DNA of 52,926 bases from Lachnospiraceae bacterium (GCA_017558205.1 JAFYWD010000250.1:1-52926); one strand, 5' to 3'; shown: positions 41,722 to 51,976, numbered from the stretch's first letter. Translations and numbers: made by a program. Notes: generated by a model from the letters alone, not told the origin.

Positions 41722-44013
41722 ATGGCATTTCATACAAAGAAGCATTTATGCTATCTGTTTTTAGTAGTTTTAATATTATTTCTTTTTCTTCCATGGAAAT
41801 TACAGAATAAAGAACAGCCGGAAGGTGAGCTAATGATAGCCAGTGATTTTCTTACTTCCCACAGACTGATTAATCGTTTGCTGGAAGCTGCTGAAGAAGA
41901 GGAAAGATATGAATATTTACAGGAGGCAGAGAAGCTGGCAGCATCCTGGCAGGAAGAACAGGTAACCTATAAACAGTGGTGGGAGTGGTTAAATTTCATG
42001 GAAGAAGACTTTCACCTTTTATCGGAGGAAGAGGAAGAGAAGCTGGAGATGAAGTATTCGGATTCTCTGTTCGTTGTGAAGGAAGATGGAGCAGCATATT
42101 TTGAAAAGCTTTATGGTAAGCTGGATGAGAAGAAGGAGATTATTTATCAGACCTTGCTGATATTGGGAGATCACCGTAACGTTACTGATTTGGAAGGCAA
42201 GCCCATAGAGGAAGAGCTGGTATTTACAGATAATGGGAAATGGAGCTGGGAAGCAGAAGGGATGAGTATACCTCAGGGAAAAAAGCTTAGCTGTCTGACT
42301 TACCAGGGAGGAATCTGGTCAGTGGAGGAAAGCAAGGAGGAATCGGTTCTTAAAAATACTTTTCTGGTGGACAGTAAGGAAAACAGAGTAACTTGCTTTT
42401 ATAATAATTATTATATAGATTATGAAAATTTTTCATTACTGCCTGAGGAAAGTGAGCAGATTGCTGACCTGATATTTAAGGATGGGAAGGTGGAAGAGCT
42501 TATAATCAAGGAGGAAAAGCTTTCGGGAAAGGTGATGAAGCTATCGGAGAAAGAAGTAGAGCTGGCCAAACAGGGAAGCATTCCTTTGGCCAAAGAGGTT
42601 CAATATTATCAACTAAACGGCCCTTTAAAGAATATCGGAAGAAATCAGATTCCTTTGGGATATAATTTTACGGACTTTATTATACAGGAGGGAGAAATAC
42701 AGGCAGCCCTTCTGGTACGGGATGAGAAAATGGAGAATCTGAGGGTTTTAATAAAAACACCGGAGTTTCAAGGGTATTTTCATCCAAAAATTACCTTGTC
42801 TTCAGAGGTAGAGCTGGAGCTTTTCACCGGGAGCAGGAAAGAGGTGATAGCCCCCGGAGAAATAGTAGAAATTACACCTGACAGCAGTTATTTTGAAAGT
42901 AATCGTATCTTCTTTACGCCAAAGGCTCTAACAGGAAGAACTTATTTTCCGGAGCTTAACAGAGCAAACAAGGGACAGGGATTTTTAGGAGCCTTTGAAA
43001 TTGAAAAAAGAGAAGAAGGATTGATTTTGATTAATGAAGTATCACTGGAGGAGTATCTTTATGCAGTAGTACCTTCGGAAATGCCGGGCTATTATCCCTT
43101 GGAAGCCTTGAAGGCACAGGCAATTTCTGCCAGAACCTATGCTTATCAGAGAATGAAGACACCGGGGTTATCGGCTTACGGTGCCAATTTGGATGACAGC
43201 TCTACTTATCAGGTATACAACAATATTTCGGAAAATGCCAACACTACCAGGGCAGTACGGGAAACCAAGGGAAAGCTCTTATATGCAGCTGGGCGACCGG
43301 CAGATACCTATTATTATTCTACCTCCTGGGGCTATGGTACAGATACTTCTGTTTGGAGCAAAGAGGGGGACAAAGCTCCGGATTATCTAAAGGCAAGAGA
43401 GATGGCATTAGGAGAAGTACAGGAACTCCCAGATCTTAAAAAGGAAGAGGTTTTTCAGGAGTTTATCATGACAGAAAAAGAGGAGCATTTGGAAAGCAAA
43501 GAAGCCTGGTATCGTTGGAGCTACAGTCATAAAAATATGGAGGTTATTATAGAAAAATTAGCTAACCGATTACAGCAATACCCCCAGTATGTATGCTTTT
43601 ATCCTAAGACAGAAAAACAGGAGTTTCTTCCTGAAACGGCTGAAATACAAGAGATAGAAATTAGAGAAAGAAAGGAAGGCGGATCAGCTCATACTCTTTG
43701 GTTTCATACAAACCAGGGAATTGTGGAAGTAACAAATGAGTATCATGTACGGGCAGTTCTGGCTGATGGAGAAGCGATAGTATCCCTGCAGGACGGTACT
43801 TCCTATGCCTGTAAAAATCTTTTACCCAGTTCTTTTTTTATTCTTTCCTTACAAAAAGAAGGAGAAAAAATTACCGGCCTTTCTATAAGGGGCGGAGGCT
43901 TTGGACATGGAGTAGGAATGAGTCAGAATGGAGCTAAAAATTTGGCAAATCAAGGATTTTTGGCAGAACAAATCCTTACCTTTTATTATCAGGGATGTGA
44001 AGTGAGAGAGTAG
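41722..44013 (+). CDS. SpoIID/LytB-domain protein with long N-terminal region
   Basis: A 763-residue exported protein. An N-terminal membrane helix (about 8-25) is followed by about 390 residues with no recognised domain, rich in Glu and Lys and with repeated beta strands. The SpoIID domain then starts at INEVSLEEYLYAVVPSEMPGYYP and LKAQAISARTYAYQRM, and ends at GGGFGHGVGMSQNGAKNLA. SpoIID is a lytic transglycosylase for engulfment, and its relatives act on amidase-processed wall. Start ATG 41722 has GGGAG 9 nt upstream. The next gene begins directly after its stop. Confidence 0.88.
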   Translation: MAFHTKKHLCYLFLVVLILFLFLPWKLQNKEQPEGELMIASDFLTSHRLINRLLEAAEEEERYEYLQEAEKLAASWQEEQVTYKQWWEWLNFMEEDFHLLSEEEEEKLEMKYSDSLFVVKEDGAAYFEKLYGKLDEKKEIIYQTLLILGDHRNVTDLEGKPIEEELVFTDNGKWSWEAEGMSIPQGKKLSCLTYQGGIWSVEESKEESVLKNTFLVDSKENRVTCFYNNYYIDYENFSLLPEESEQIADLIFKDGKVEELIIKEEKLSGKVMKLSEKEVELAKQGSIPLAKEVQYYQLNGPLKNIGRNQIPLGYNFTDFIIQEGEIQAALLVRDEKMENLRVLIKTPEFQGYFHPKITLSSEVELELFTGSRKEVIAPGEIVEITPDSSYFESNRIFFTPKALTGRTYFPELNRANKGQGFLGAFEIEKREEGLILINEVSLEEYLYAVVPSEMPGYYPLEALKAQAISARTYAYQRMKTPGLSAYGANLDDSSTYQVYNNISENANTTRAVRETKGKLLYAAGRPADTYYYSTSWGYGTDTSVWSKEGDKAPDYLKAREMALGEVQELPDLKKEEVFQEFIMTEKEEHLESKEAWYRWSYSHKNMEVIIEKLANRLQQYPQYVCFYPKTEKQEFLPETAEIQEIEIRERKEGGSAHTLWFHTNQGIVEVTNEYHVRAVLADGEAIVSLQDGTSYACKNLLPSSFFILSLQKEGEKITGLSIRGGGFGHGVGMSQNGAKNLANQGFLAEQILTFYYQGCEVRE

Positions 44014-44823
44014 ATGAATATGGTAGGGATCGGGGATTTTATCAGGAAAATGAAGAAAAGCTGGAAGCAAAATGAAATCAGTACTTATGCTTCTTCTCTG
44101 GCTTTTTTTCTTTTTCTCTCTTTTCTTCCCCTGCTTCTTTTTATCAGTTCCCTTTTACCCTATACTCCTGTTACAGCCGGTGAATTTACGATCTTTCTGG
44201 AAAAGCTTCTGCCCATAGGAAGAGGTGAATGGGTACAGTCCCTGGTAAAACAGGTGTATCACAAAGCACCTGGAATTCTTTCGCTTTCCTTTTTTTTGTC
44301 CTGGTGGTCTCTGGGGAAAGGAATGCTGGCTCTTATGAGAGCCTTTAACAGGATTTATGAAAGGAAGGAGAACAGAGGTTATGTACGTCTTCGAATAGTC
44401 GCCAGTATTTATACTTTGATTTTTATTTTGTTGCTTCTTTTTACTTTGTGTTTTGGTGTATTTGGAAGACTATTCTTTCAATTATTATTACAGAATATGG
44501 CTTCCTACCGGGAAATTCTCTTATTACTTGAAAAAATCAGAGAGCTTGTTATCCTGCTTTTTTTACTAGTATTTTTTCTGGGAATATATACTCTGATTCC
44601 GGAGAAAAGAAGAAAGATAAGAAGTCAGTTCAAGGGAGCAGTGGCAGCCACTTTTTTCTGGGTTTTGTTTTCTTATGGATTTTCGCTGTATGTAAAAGAA
44701 CTTCGTCCTTTTACCGGTTATGGAACTCTTGGAACGGTTTTAGTATTTTTATTATGGTTATATTTTTGCAGTTGTATTGTATTAATGGGAGCTATTGTTA
44801 ATAGAATAGACAGAAATAAGTGA
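44014..44823 (+). CDS. YihY/BrkB-family membrane protein
   Basis: A 269-residue membrane protein with about six helices, of the family once misnamed ribonuclease BN. The N-terminal ISTYASSLAFFLFLSFLPLLL, the LSWWSLGKGMLALMRAFNRIY segment and the C-terminal GYGTLGTVLVFLLWLYFCSCIVLMGAIVN are typical. Its function is not established. It starts immediately after the SpoIID-like stop codon, implying co-translation; ATG 44020 is an alternative start. Confidence 0.9.
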   Translation: MNMVGIGDFIRKMKKSWKQNEISTYASSLAFFLFLSFLPLLLFISSLLPYTPVTAGEFTIFLEKLLPIGRGEWVQSLVKQVYHKAPGILSLSFFLSWWSLGKGMLALMRAFNRIYERKENRGYVRLRIVASIYTLIFILLLLFTLCFGVFGRLFFQLLLQNMASYREILLLLEKIRELVILLFLLVFFLGIYTLIPEKRRKIRSQFKGAVAATFFWVLFSYGFSLYVKELRPFTGYGTLGTVLVFLLWLYFCSCIVLMGAIVNRIDRNK

Positions 44824-44871
44824 AAATATTAGAAAATAACGTAAAATACTTAATATTAACCTATAAAAATT

Positions 44872-44901
44872 TTGACATTTATAAAAATAATGTGGTATAA
44901 T
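44872..44901 (+). promoter_or_regulatory. Strong sigma-A promoter of the chemoreceptor gene
   Basis: Perfect TTGACA (44872-44877) and TATAAT (44896-44901), 18 bp apart, plus the extended -10 TG at 44893-44894. One of the best promoters in the window. Confidence 0.9.
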
Positions 44902-44966
44902 GTGAAAATAATATAGGATTTAGAGGGAGTCCGGTAGATTATTTTATGGAATGGGGAGGGTTAAGT

Positions 44967-46676
44967 ATGGCGAAAATGGAAACTATGTTAAGAACAAAAA
45001 ATGTAAAGTGGAAGCTGGGATTTATGGCAAAGGTAATGATAGGAATATCTGCCGTATTGGGAATCGGAGCTCTGATTGGAGCCTTTGAATTAAATTTACA
45101 GACGAGAGAGCTTTCTGAAAACTGGATGGTTGCTAATAATATTATTGCAGATCTGGACTATCTTACCTCAGAGTTTCGACTGAAGCAGTATCACCACATC
45201 GTATCTGATACGGAGGAGGAATATCTGGCAGTAGAGGCAGAGGTGAAGGAAGTTAATGAGAAGATTTCTGAACAGATAGAGAGTTACAGAAAGACCATCA
45301 GCAGCGAAACGGATAAGAAGTATTTTGAAGAGGCTTATACAGCCTGGAGTCAGTATGTGGAGGCTACCGGAACGGGATTGTTTGAAGCCAGCAGAGCCGG
45401 AAAGATTGCAGAAGCCAAGGAGATTATGACAGGCGAAGGGTATGAAGCTTTTTCCAGATTCCAGACAAATTTCGATGAGTTATTGAATTTTAATCTGGAG
45501 CAGGCCGAAAAGGCATCTAATCGCGCTCAGATAGCTTTTGTGGTAGTGGTAGTTCTGGTACTCTTTTTTGTAGCATTAGGAGTATTAATCGGAAGCAGTG
45601 TTTCAAAGATTATTATCAGAGCCATTACCGAGCCCATTGAGGAAGTAATGAATGTGACAAGGGAGATGACAGAGGGGAATCTCCATGCTTCCCTTACCTA
45701 TGAAGGAGAGGATGAGCTGGGAGTACTGGCTGATGCCATGAGAACCACCCAGAATACTTTGGCAGCCTATATCCGGGAAATATCAGATTTATTGGAAGAG
45801 ATTGCCAAAGGGGATTTAACAAGAGAATTTAATAAAATTACTGATTTCAAAGGTGATTTTGGAAGCATCAAAGAATCCTTTGTACATATATTAGAGGAGT
45901 TTAATGTAACGCTTTCCCAGATTCAGGGGAATTCCGTACAGGTGGAAAGCGGTTCCAATGATATTGCAGGGGCAGCCTCCGATCTGGCCAGCGGTACGAC
46001 AGAACAGGCCAGTGCCGTGGAAGAGCTTACTGCTACCATTAATACAGTGAATAATATGGCAGAGGAAAGTGCCAAGAGAGCAGAGGAGTCTTATCAGGAA
46101 GTGCTTGTTTCCGTAGAGAATGCAGAAACCGAAAAGCGTCAGATGCAGGAATTGCAGGATGAAATGGCAAGGATCAAAGAGATTTCCAATGAGGTAGAAG
46201 CTATTATTGGAACCATTGAGGAGATTGCATCCCAGACCAGCTTGCTTTCCTTAAATGCCTCCATTGAAGCGGCAAGAGCAGGAGAGGCAGGACGAGGCTT
46301 TGCGGTTGTGGCTGATCAGATAGGAAAGCTGGCAACAGACAGTGCCCAGGCAGCAGTAAATACTAAGGATTTAATTAATAAAACAATAGAAGAAATAGAC
46401 AAGGGCAATAAGATTACAGAGGATGCAGTAGAGGGATTTGAACATATTATTGAAGAGCTTCAGAAGTTTGCGACTATATCACAGCAAAATAGTGAAATCT
46501 CTATGACACAGGCTCATGCCTTAGGACAGGTAGAGGAAGGTATTGAACAGATTTCAGAAGTAACACAGGCCAATGCAGCCTCCAGTGAAGAGTGTTCGGC
46601 TATTAGTGAAGAGCTGGCAGCAAGGGCAACAGAGCTGGATGCCTTAGTGAAGAAGTTTGTATTATATCACGGTTAA
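44967..46676 (+). CDS. Methyl-accepting chemotaxis protein
   Basis: A 569-residue receptor. Order: membrane helix 1 (about 18-40), a four-helix-bundle sensor outside (about 45-185), membrane helix 2 (about 190-212), HAMP (about 213-267), a second HAMP-like stretch (about 268-320, LLEEIAKGDLTREF) and the cytoplasmic signalling coiled coil. The CheA/CheW tip reads EEIASQTSLLSLNASIEAARAGEAGRGFAVVA, with Ser-Leu-Ser in place of the more usual Asn-Leu-Ala. There is no C-terminal CheR pentapeptide. Start ATG 44967 has GGAGGG 6 nt upstream. The ligand is unknown. Confidence 0.94.
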   Translation: MAKMETMLRTKNVKWKLGFMAKVMIGISAVLGIGALIGAFELNLQTRELSENWMVANNIIADLDYLTSEFRLKQYHHIVSDTEEEYLAVEAEVKEVNEKISEQIESYRKTISSETDKKYFEEAYTAWSQYVEATGTGLFEASRAGKIAEAKEIMTGEGYEAFSRFQTNFDELLNFNLEQAEKASNRAQIAFVVVVVLVLFFVALGVLIGSSVSKIIIRAITEPIEEVMNVTREMTEGNLHASLTYEGEDELGVLADAMRTTQNTLAAYIREISDLLEEIAKGDLTREFNKITDFKGDFGSIKESFVHILEEFNVTLSQIQGNSVQVESGSNDIAGAASDLASGTTEQASAVEELTATINTVNNMAEESAKRAEESYQEVLVSVENAETEKRQMQELQDEMARIKEISNEVEAIIGTIEEIASQTSLLSLNASIEAARAGEAGRGFAVVADQIGKLATDSAQAAVNTKDLINKTIEEIDKGNKITEDAVEGFEHIIEELQKFATISQQNSEISMTQAHALGQVEEGIEQISEVTQANAASSEECSAISEELAARATELDALVKKFVLYHG

Positions 46677-46679
46677 TAC

Positions 46680-46708
46680 TTGACAATAATGGGAAAGTTA
46701 TCTAAGAT
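46680..46708 (+). promoter_or_regulatory. Promoter of the pheST T-box transcript
   Basis: TTGACA (46680-46685) and TAAGAT (46703-46708) at 17-bp spacing, just ahead of the T-box leader. Confidence 0.65.
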
Positions 46709-46714
46709 AGTATT

Positions 46715-46969
46715 CAGTAAATAAGCAAATGCAAAGATGGTGCTAAGTAGAGATATGTTTCCTTCCAGAGAGAAGAGTTCATCGGCTGAAAGACTCTTTA
46801 AGTTCAGACATAGCTTGAATTTCCCACCGGAGCAGCCTGTCTGAATTTAGTAGGTCAGGACGTAGTAAGCACGTTACGCTTTTGAGAGCCTGAGGTTTTC
46901 TCGGGAATGTGGGTGGTACCGCGGAATCGTTTAATTTCGTCCCCAGTGTGTAAGCACTGGGGATTTTTA
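46715..46969 (+). promoter_or_regulatory. T-box riboswitch, phenylalanine-type, controlling pheST
   Basis: The leader carries the T-box core GGGTGGTACCGCGG (46911-46924). A competing terminator follows: CCCCAGTG (46941-46948) with CACTGGGG (46955-46962), then ATTTTT. A stem I region with GAAAG and AG-bulge-like elements precedes it. The triplet TTC at 46821-46823, in GAATTTCCCACC, is placed as a phenylalanine specifier should be. Uncharged tRNA-Phe would stabilise the antiterminator and switch on pheST. This fills the 380-base gap before pheS. Confidence 0.93.
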
Positions 46970-47057
46970 TGTCCTATAGAAATTTGAACTCAGAGGATAA
47001 AAAGCTTCCGGGGAATCGCACTGTAGTGGAATGGAAAATTCAAAATGGAGGAAAGAT

Positions 47058-48077
47058 ATGAAAGCAAAACTGGAACAAATTAAAACAGAAGCACTGGCTC
47101 AGATTAACAGTGCAGGCACGTTGGAAGAATTGAATGATGTGAGAGTAAATGTACTTGGAAAAAAAGGTGCATTAACAGCCGTGTTAAAAAGTATGAAGGA
47201 TGTGGCTCCTGAGGATCGTCCGAAGGTAGGACAGATGGTAAATGAAACAAGAGAAGAAGTGGAAAAGGTTTTGGAAGAAGCCATTGGTAAAATGGAAAAA
47301 GCAAAACGTGAAGCTCAGATGAAGGCAGAGGTCATCGATGTTACCTTACCCGCTAAAAAACATAATGTAGGACACAGACATCCTAATACTATTGCCATGG
47401 AAGAGGTAGAGCGCATTTTTATCGGAATGGGGTATGAAGTAGTAGAGGGACCGGAGGTAGAAACTGATTACTATAACTTTGAAGCCTTAAATATTCCTGC
47501 AGATCATCCCGCCAAGGATGAACAGGATACTTTTTATATCAATGGAGATATCTTATTAAGAACCCAGACTTCAGGAACACAGGTTCACGTGATGGAACAG
47601 GGCAAGCTTCCTATCCGAATGATTGCACCGGGAAGGGTATTCCGTTCAGATGAAGTAGATGCTACCCATTCTCCTTCCTTCCATCAGATTGAAGGTCTGG
47701 TAATTGATAAAAAGATTACCTTTGCAGACCTTAAAGGAACTTTGGCTGAGTTTGCCAAGGAATTATTTGGGGAAGAAACAAAGGTAAAATTCAGACCTCA
47801 TCATTTTAATTTTACAGAACCCAGTGCGGAAATGGATGTAAGCTGCTTCAAATGTGGAGGCTCAGGATGTCGTTTCTGTAAAGGCTCCGGCTGGATTGAA
47901 ATTTTAGGCTGTGGTATGGTACATCCTAATGTACTTAGAATGAGTAATATTGATCCTGAAAAGTATAGTGGCTTTGCCTTTGGTATGGGCCTTGAAAGAA
48001 TTGCCTTATTGAAATATGAAATTGATGATATGCGTCTTCTTTATGAAAATGACATCAGATTCCTGCGTCAGTTCTAA
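47058..48077 (+). CDS. pheS: Phenylalanyl-tRNA synthetase alpha subunit
   Basis: The catalytic subunit of the alpha2-beta2 enzyme, 339 residues. An N-terminal coiled coil (about 1-85) leads to the class II core with motif 2 (PIRMIAPGRVFRSDEVDATHSPSFHQIEGLVID) and motif 3 (GFAFGMGLERIALLKY). GGSGCRFCKGSGWIEILGCGMVHPNVL is also typical. ATG 47058 follows GGAGG by 7 nt; an upstream in-frame ATG at 47031 has no such site. It is under T-box control. Confidence 0.96.
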   Translation: MKAKLEQIKTEALAQINSAGTLEELNDVRVNVLGKKGALTAVLKSMKDVAPEDRPKVGQMVNETREEVEKVLEEAIGKMEKAKREAQMKAEVIDVTLPAKKHNVGHRHPNTIAMEEVERIFIGMGYEVVEGPEVETDYYNFEALNIPADHPAKDEQDTFYINGDILLRTQTSGTQVHVMEQGKLPIRMIAPGRVFRSDEVDATHSPSFHQIEGLVIDKKITFADLKGTLAEFAKELFGEETKVKFRPHHFNFTEPSAEMDVSCFKCGGSGCRFCKGSGWIEILGCGMVHPNVLRMSNIDPEKYSGFAFGMGLERIALLKYEIDDMRLLYENDIRFLRQF

Positions 48078-48131
48078 AAGAGAGAATTAGGTAAATAAAT
48101 ATTAGTAGAAACATTATGGAGGATGAAAGAA

Positions 48132-50552
48132 ATGAATACAGCATTATCCTGGATAAAAGCATATGTTCCCCAATTGGAATGTGGAGATCAGGAATATACA
48201 GATGCCATGACACTGTCAGGTACAAAAGTAGAGACTTATGAAAGATTAGATAAAAATTTAGAAAAAATATATGTAGGACAAATACTGTCCATCGAAAAGC
48301 ACCCTGATGCTGATAAGCTGATTGTTTGTCAGGTGGATTTAGGCGAGAAGCAGCTTCAGATTGTAACGGGTGCTCCTAATGTAAAGGTGGGAGATAAGAT
48401 TCCTGTGGTAGTAGACGGAGGCAAGGTGGCCGGCGGTCATGATGGCAGCCCTTTACCTAAGGACGGTATTGTCATTAAAAACGGAAAGCTGCGTGGAGTA
48501 GAGTCCTATGGAATGATGTGCTCTATTGAGGAGCTGGGTTCCACCAGGGATTTTTATCCGGAAGCACCGGAAAACGGAATCTATATTTTTCCGGAAGATA
48601 CCCAGGTAGGAGCAGATGCTATCGAAGTATTAGGTCTGCGTGATACCGTATTTGAATATGAGGTTACTTCTAACCGTGTAGACTGCTACAGTGTTCTGGG
48701 AATTGCCAGAGAAGCAGCCGCTACCTTTGGAAAGCCCTTTGTACCTCCTGTGGTAGAGGTAAAGGAAAATGGAGAGAAGGTAGAGGACTATATTTCCGTA
48801 GAAGTAGTTGATCAGGATCTTTGTTCCAGATATTGTGCCCGAGTATGTACCAATATTAAGATTGGACCTTCTCCTAAATGGATGCAAAGAAGACTGGCTG
48901 CCAGTGGTATCCGTCCCATTAACAATCTGGTAGATATTACCAATTATGTAATGGAAGAATACGGACAGCCTATGCATGCCTTCGATCTTGATACTATCGA
49001 AGGTAAGAAGATTATAGTGAAAAGAGCGGCAGATGGGGAAGAATTTGAAACTTTGGATGGTCAGGTAAGAAAACTGGATTCAGAGATGCTGATGATTTGT
49101 GACGGAGCAAAGCAGATTGGGATTGCCGGTATTATGGGGGGAGAGAATTCCAAGATTACAGATGAAGTAAAAACAGTTCTGTTTGAAGCTGCAACCTTTA
49201 ACGGGGCAAATATCCGTAAATCTGCAAAAAGACTGGGACTTAGAACTGATGCTTCCGGTAAATTTGAAAAAGGCCTGGATCCCAGAAATGCCAAGGCAGC
49301 TATTGATCGTGCCTGTCAGTTAATTCAGGAGCTGGGCTGTGGAGAAGTGGTTTCAGGGACCGTAGATGTATGTGCACCTTTAAAGGAATTAAACAGAATC
49401 CCCTTTGATCCGGTACGTGTCAATGATTTGTTAGGAACTGATATCTCTATTACTACCATGTTGGAAATATTTGAACGTCTGGAGCTGGAATATCAGGAGG
49501 ATACTAAGGAATTAATTATCCCCTCCTTCCGTCAGGATTTGGAAGGTATTGCAGATATTGCAGAGGAAGTAGCAAGATTTTATGGCTATGATAAGATTCC
49601 CATGACACTTCCCAGCGGAGAGGCTACCACAGGAAAGCTGCCCTTTAAATTACGTCTGGAGGAAAAGGCAAGGGATATTGCGGAATTTTGCGGTTTCTCT
49701 CAGGGAATGTGCTACTCCTTTGAAAGTCCCAAGGTATTTGATAAATTACTTCTTGCAGAAGATGATCAGGCCAGAAATGCCATTGTGATTTCCAACCCCT
49801 TAGGGGAAGATTTTTCTATTATGAGAACAGTACCTCTGAATGGTATTCTTACTTCTCTTGCTACCAACTATAACAGAAGAAATAAAGATGTACGTCTTTA
49901 TGAATTGGGAAATGTTTATTTACCCAAAGCTCTTCCTTTAACAGAGCTTCCTGATGAAAGAATGCAGTTTACCTTGGGCTTCTACGGAGAGGGAGATTTC
50001 TTTACAATGAAGGGAGTAATAGAGGAGTATTTTGATGCACTGGGATTAACAAAAAAACTAACTTATGATCCTAAGGCAGGAAAAGTATTTTTACATCCCG
50101 GTCGTCAGGCAAAAATCATCTATGAAGGAGTAGAACTGGGTTATTTGGGAGAAGTGCATCCTGAAGTATTGGATAATTATGATATGGGAACAAAGGCTTA
50201 TGTAGCAGTGCTGGATATGCCAAGTATTGAGCCCTTTGCCACCTTTAACCGTAAATTTGAAGGAATCGCTAAATATCCGGCCGTAAGCAGAGATATCAGT
50301 ATGGTGGTTCCTAAGGAAATTCTGGTAGGCCAGATTGAGGAAGTAATTTGTCAGAGAGGCGGTAAAATTTTAGAATCCTACGGTCTTTTTGATGTTTATG
50401 AAGGCAGCCAGATTAAAGAAGGATTTAAATCAGTGGCTTATTCCATTACCTTCCGTGCCAAAGACAGAACTCTGGAAGAGGCTGACGTAACGGCAGCCAT
50501 GAAGAAGATCTTAAATGGTCTGGAAGCAATGGGAATTGAACTGAGAGGATAG
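48132..50552 (+). CDS. pheT: Phenylalanyl-tRNA synthetase beta subunit
   Basis: The beta subunit, 806 residues. It has the usual N-terminal strand region, a tRNA-binding EMAP/OB domain (about 40-150, IYVGQILSIEKHPDADKLIVCQVD), the B3/B4 editing domain (about 210-380, PINNLVDITNYVMEEYGQPMHAFD), B5, the synthetase-like core and a C-terminal anticodon-binding domain (FPAVSRD-type, here YPAVSRDISMVV). Start ATG 48132 is 9 nt after GGAGG; ATG 48123 directly abuts that site. It is 54 bp after pheS on the same transcript. Confidence 0.96.
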   Translation: MNTALSWIKAYVPQLECGDQEYTDAMTLSGTKVETYERLDKNLEKIYVGQILSIEKHPDADKLIVCQVDLGEKQLQIVTGAPNVKVGDKIPVVVDGGKVAGGHDGSPLPKDGIVIKNGKLRGVESYGMMCSIEELGSTRDFYPEAPENGIYIFPEDTQVGADAIEVLGLRDTVFEYEVTSNRVDCYSVLGIAREAAATFGKPFVPPVVEVKENGEKVEDYISVEVVDQDLCSRYCARVCTNIKIGPSPKWMQRRLAASGIRPINNLVDITNYVMEEYGQPMHAFDLDTIEGKKIIVKRAADGEEFETLDGQVRKLDSEMLMICDGAKQIGIAGIMGGENSKITDEVKTVLFEAATFNGANIRKSAKRLGLRTDASGKFEKGLDPRNAKAAIDRACQLIQELGCGEVVSGTVDVCAPLKELNRIPFDPVRVNDLLGTDISITTMLEIFERLELEYQEDTKELIIPSFRQDLEGIADIAEEVARFYGYDKIPMTLPSGEATTGKLPFKLRLEEKARDIAEFCGFSQGMCYSFESPKVFDKLLLAEDDQARNAIVISNPLGEDFSIMRTVPLNGILTSLATNYNRRNKDVRLYELGNVYLPKALPLTELPDERMQFTLGFYGEGDFFTMKGVIEEYFDALGLTKKLTYDPKAGKVFLHPGRQAKIIYEGVELGYLGEVHPEVLDNYDMGTKAYVAVLDMPSIEPFATFNRKFEGIAKYPAVSRDISMVVPKEILVGQIEEVICQRGGKILESYGLFDVYEGSQIKEGFKSVAYSITFRAKDRTLEEADVTAAMKKILNGLEAMGIELRG

Positions 50553-50569
50553 AAATAAGAGGATAGAGA

Positions 50570-51964
50570 ATGAAAAGAAAAAATGTATGGAATACTTATT
50601 CTGCAGACAGATTACAGGAAATGGAGCAGTTTGCAAAGGAGTACAGAAACTTTCTGGATTTAGGAAAAACAGAAAGAGAATGTATTGATTTTACAGTTAA
50701 TATGATAGAAAAAGAAGGTTATATTGAATTACAAAGGGCAATCAGAGAAGGAAGACGCCTGGAAAAAGGAGATAAGGTATATGCTGTTTGGATGAATAAA
50801 AGTATTGCCATCTTCAAAATAGGTGAAAAGCCCATGAGCCAGGGAATGAATATTCTGGGAGCCCACATTGATTCTCCCAGACTTGATATTAAGCAGAATC
50901 CTTTGTATGAGGACGGAGGAATTGCCTATTTGGATACTCACTATTATGGCGGTGTGAAAAAATATCAGTGGGTGACGTTGCCTCTTGCCATTCATGGTGT
51001 CATTGTAAAGAAGGATGGCACCATTGTAGAAATTAATATCGGAGAAAAAGAAGAAGATCCTGTATTCTTTATTTCTGATTTATTAATTCACTTATCTCAG
51101 GAGCAATTGGAGAAAAAGGCTGCTAAGGTAATTGAGGGAGAAGCCCTGGATCTTGTGATAGGGAATATGCCGATTCCTTCAGAAAAGGAAGAGGAAAAGG
51201 AAGCTGTTAAGAAAAATATCCTTAAGCTGTTGAAAGAGTATTATGAAATTGAGGAAGAAGATTTTCTTTCGGCAGAGCTGGAAATTGTTCCGGCAGGTAA
51301 GGCAAGAGAGGCCGGCTTTGACAGAAGTCTGATTCTGGCCTATGGTCATGATGACAGGGTCTGTGCCTTTCCTTCCTTAAAGGCTCTTCTTGAAGCAGAA
51401 GATCTTGAAAGAACTGCCTGCTGTATCCTGGTAGACAAAGAAGAAATCGGAAGTGTAGGAGCTACCGGTATGCAGTCCAGATTTTTCGAAAATGCAGTAG
51501 CAGAGGTTATGAATCTTACCGGAGAATATAGTGAATTAAATTTAAGAAGATGTCTGGCAGCCTCAGACATGCTTTCTTCTGATGTAAGTGCGGCCTTTGA
51601 TCCTTCCTATGCATCTTGCTTTGAAAAGAAAAATACCGCTTTTCTGGGGCAGGGAATGGTATTTAATAAATATACAGGTTCCCGTGGAAAGAGCGGATCT
51701 AACGATGCTAATGCAGAATATATTGCCCATATCAGAGATATTATGGATTCTGAGGAAGTGGTTTACCAGACAGCAGAGTTAGGAAGAGTAGATTTAGGAG
51801 GCGGCGGTACTATTGCCTATATTCTGGCATTATATGGAATGAATGTAATTGATTGCGGTGTTGCTGTATTAAATATGCATTCTCCCTGGGAGGCAATCAG
51901 TAAAGCCGACCTTTATGAAACAAAAAGAGGTTACGTGGCATTTCTTAAAAAAGCCTGCTTATAA
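50570..51964 (+). CDS. M18-family aminopeptidase
   Basis: A dizinc aminopeptidase of 464 residues that prefers acidic or hydrophobic N-terminal residues in this family. Ligand and catalytic motifs are GAHIDSPRLDIK (His, Asp), YGHDDRVCAFPSLKAL (Asp), DKEEIGSVGATGMQS (Glu pair), ASDMLSSDVSAAFDP and, near the end, CGVAVLNMHSPWEAISK (His). The central part is dodecamer-forming in relatives. It lies 17 bp after pheT, so read-through from the T-box transcript is likely. Confidence 0.93.
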   Translation: MKRKNVWNTYSADRLQEMEQFAKEYRNFLDLGKTERECIDFTVNMIEKEGYIELQRAIREGRRLEKGDKVYAVWMNKSIAIFKIGEKPMSQGMNILGAHIDSPRLDIKQNPLYEDGGIAYLDTHYYGGVKKYQWVTLPLAIHGVIVKKDGTIVEINIGEKEEDPVFFISDLLIHLSQEQLEKKAAKVIEGEALDLVIGNMPIPSEKEEEKEAVKKNILKLLKEYYEIEEEDFLSAELEIVPAGKAREAGFDRSLILAYGHDDRVCAFPSLKALLEAEDLERTACCILVDKEEIGSVGATGMQSRFFENAVAEVMNLTGEYSELNLRRCLAASDMLSSDVSAAFDPSYASCFEKKNTAFLGQGMVFNKYTGSRGKSGSNDANAEYIAHIRDIMDSEEVVYQTAELGRVDLGGGGTIAYILALYGMNVIDCGVAVLNMHSPWEAISKADLYETKRGYVAFLKKACL

Positions 51965-51976
51965 ATAGGAGGAAAT

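Noticed and set aside
46740..46905. Stretch before the T-box core considered as a separate small RNA
   Set aside because: It is explained as stem I and the linker of the T-box leader, upstream of GGGTGGTACCGCGG.
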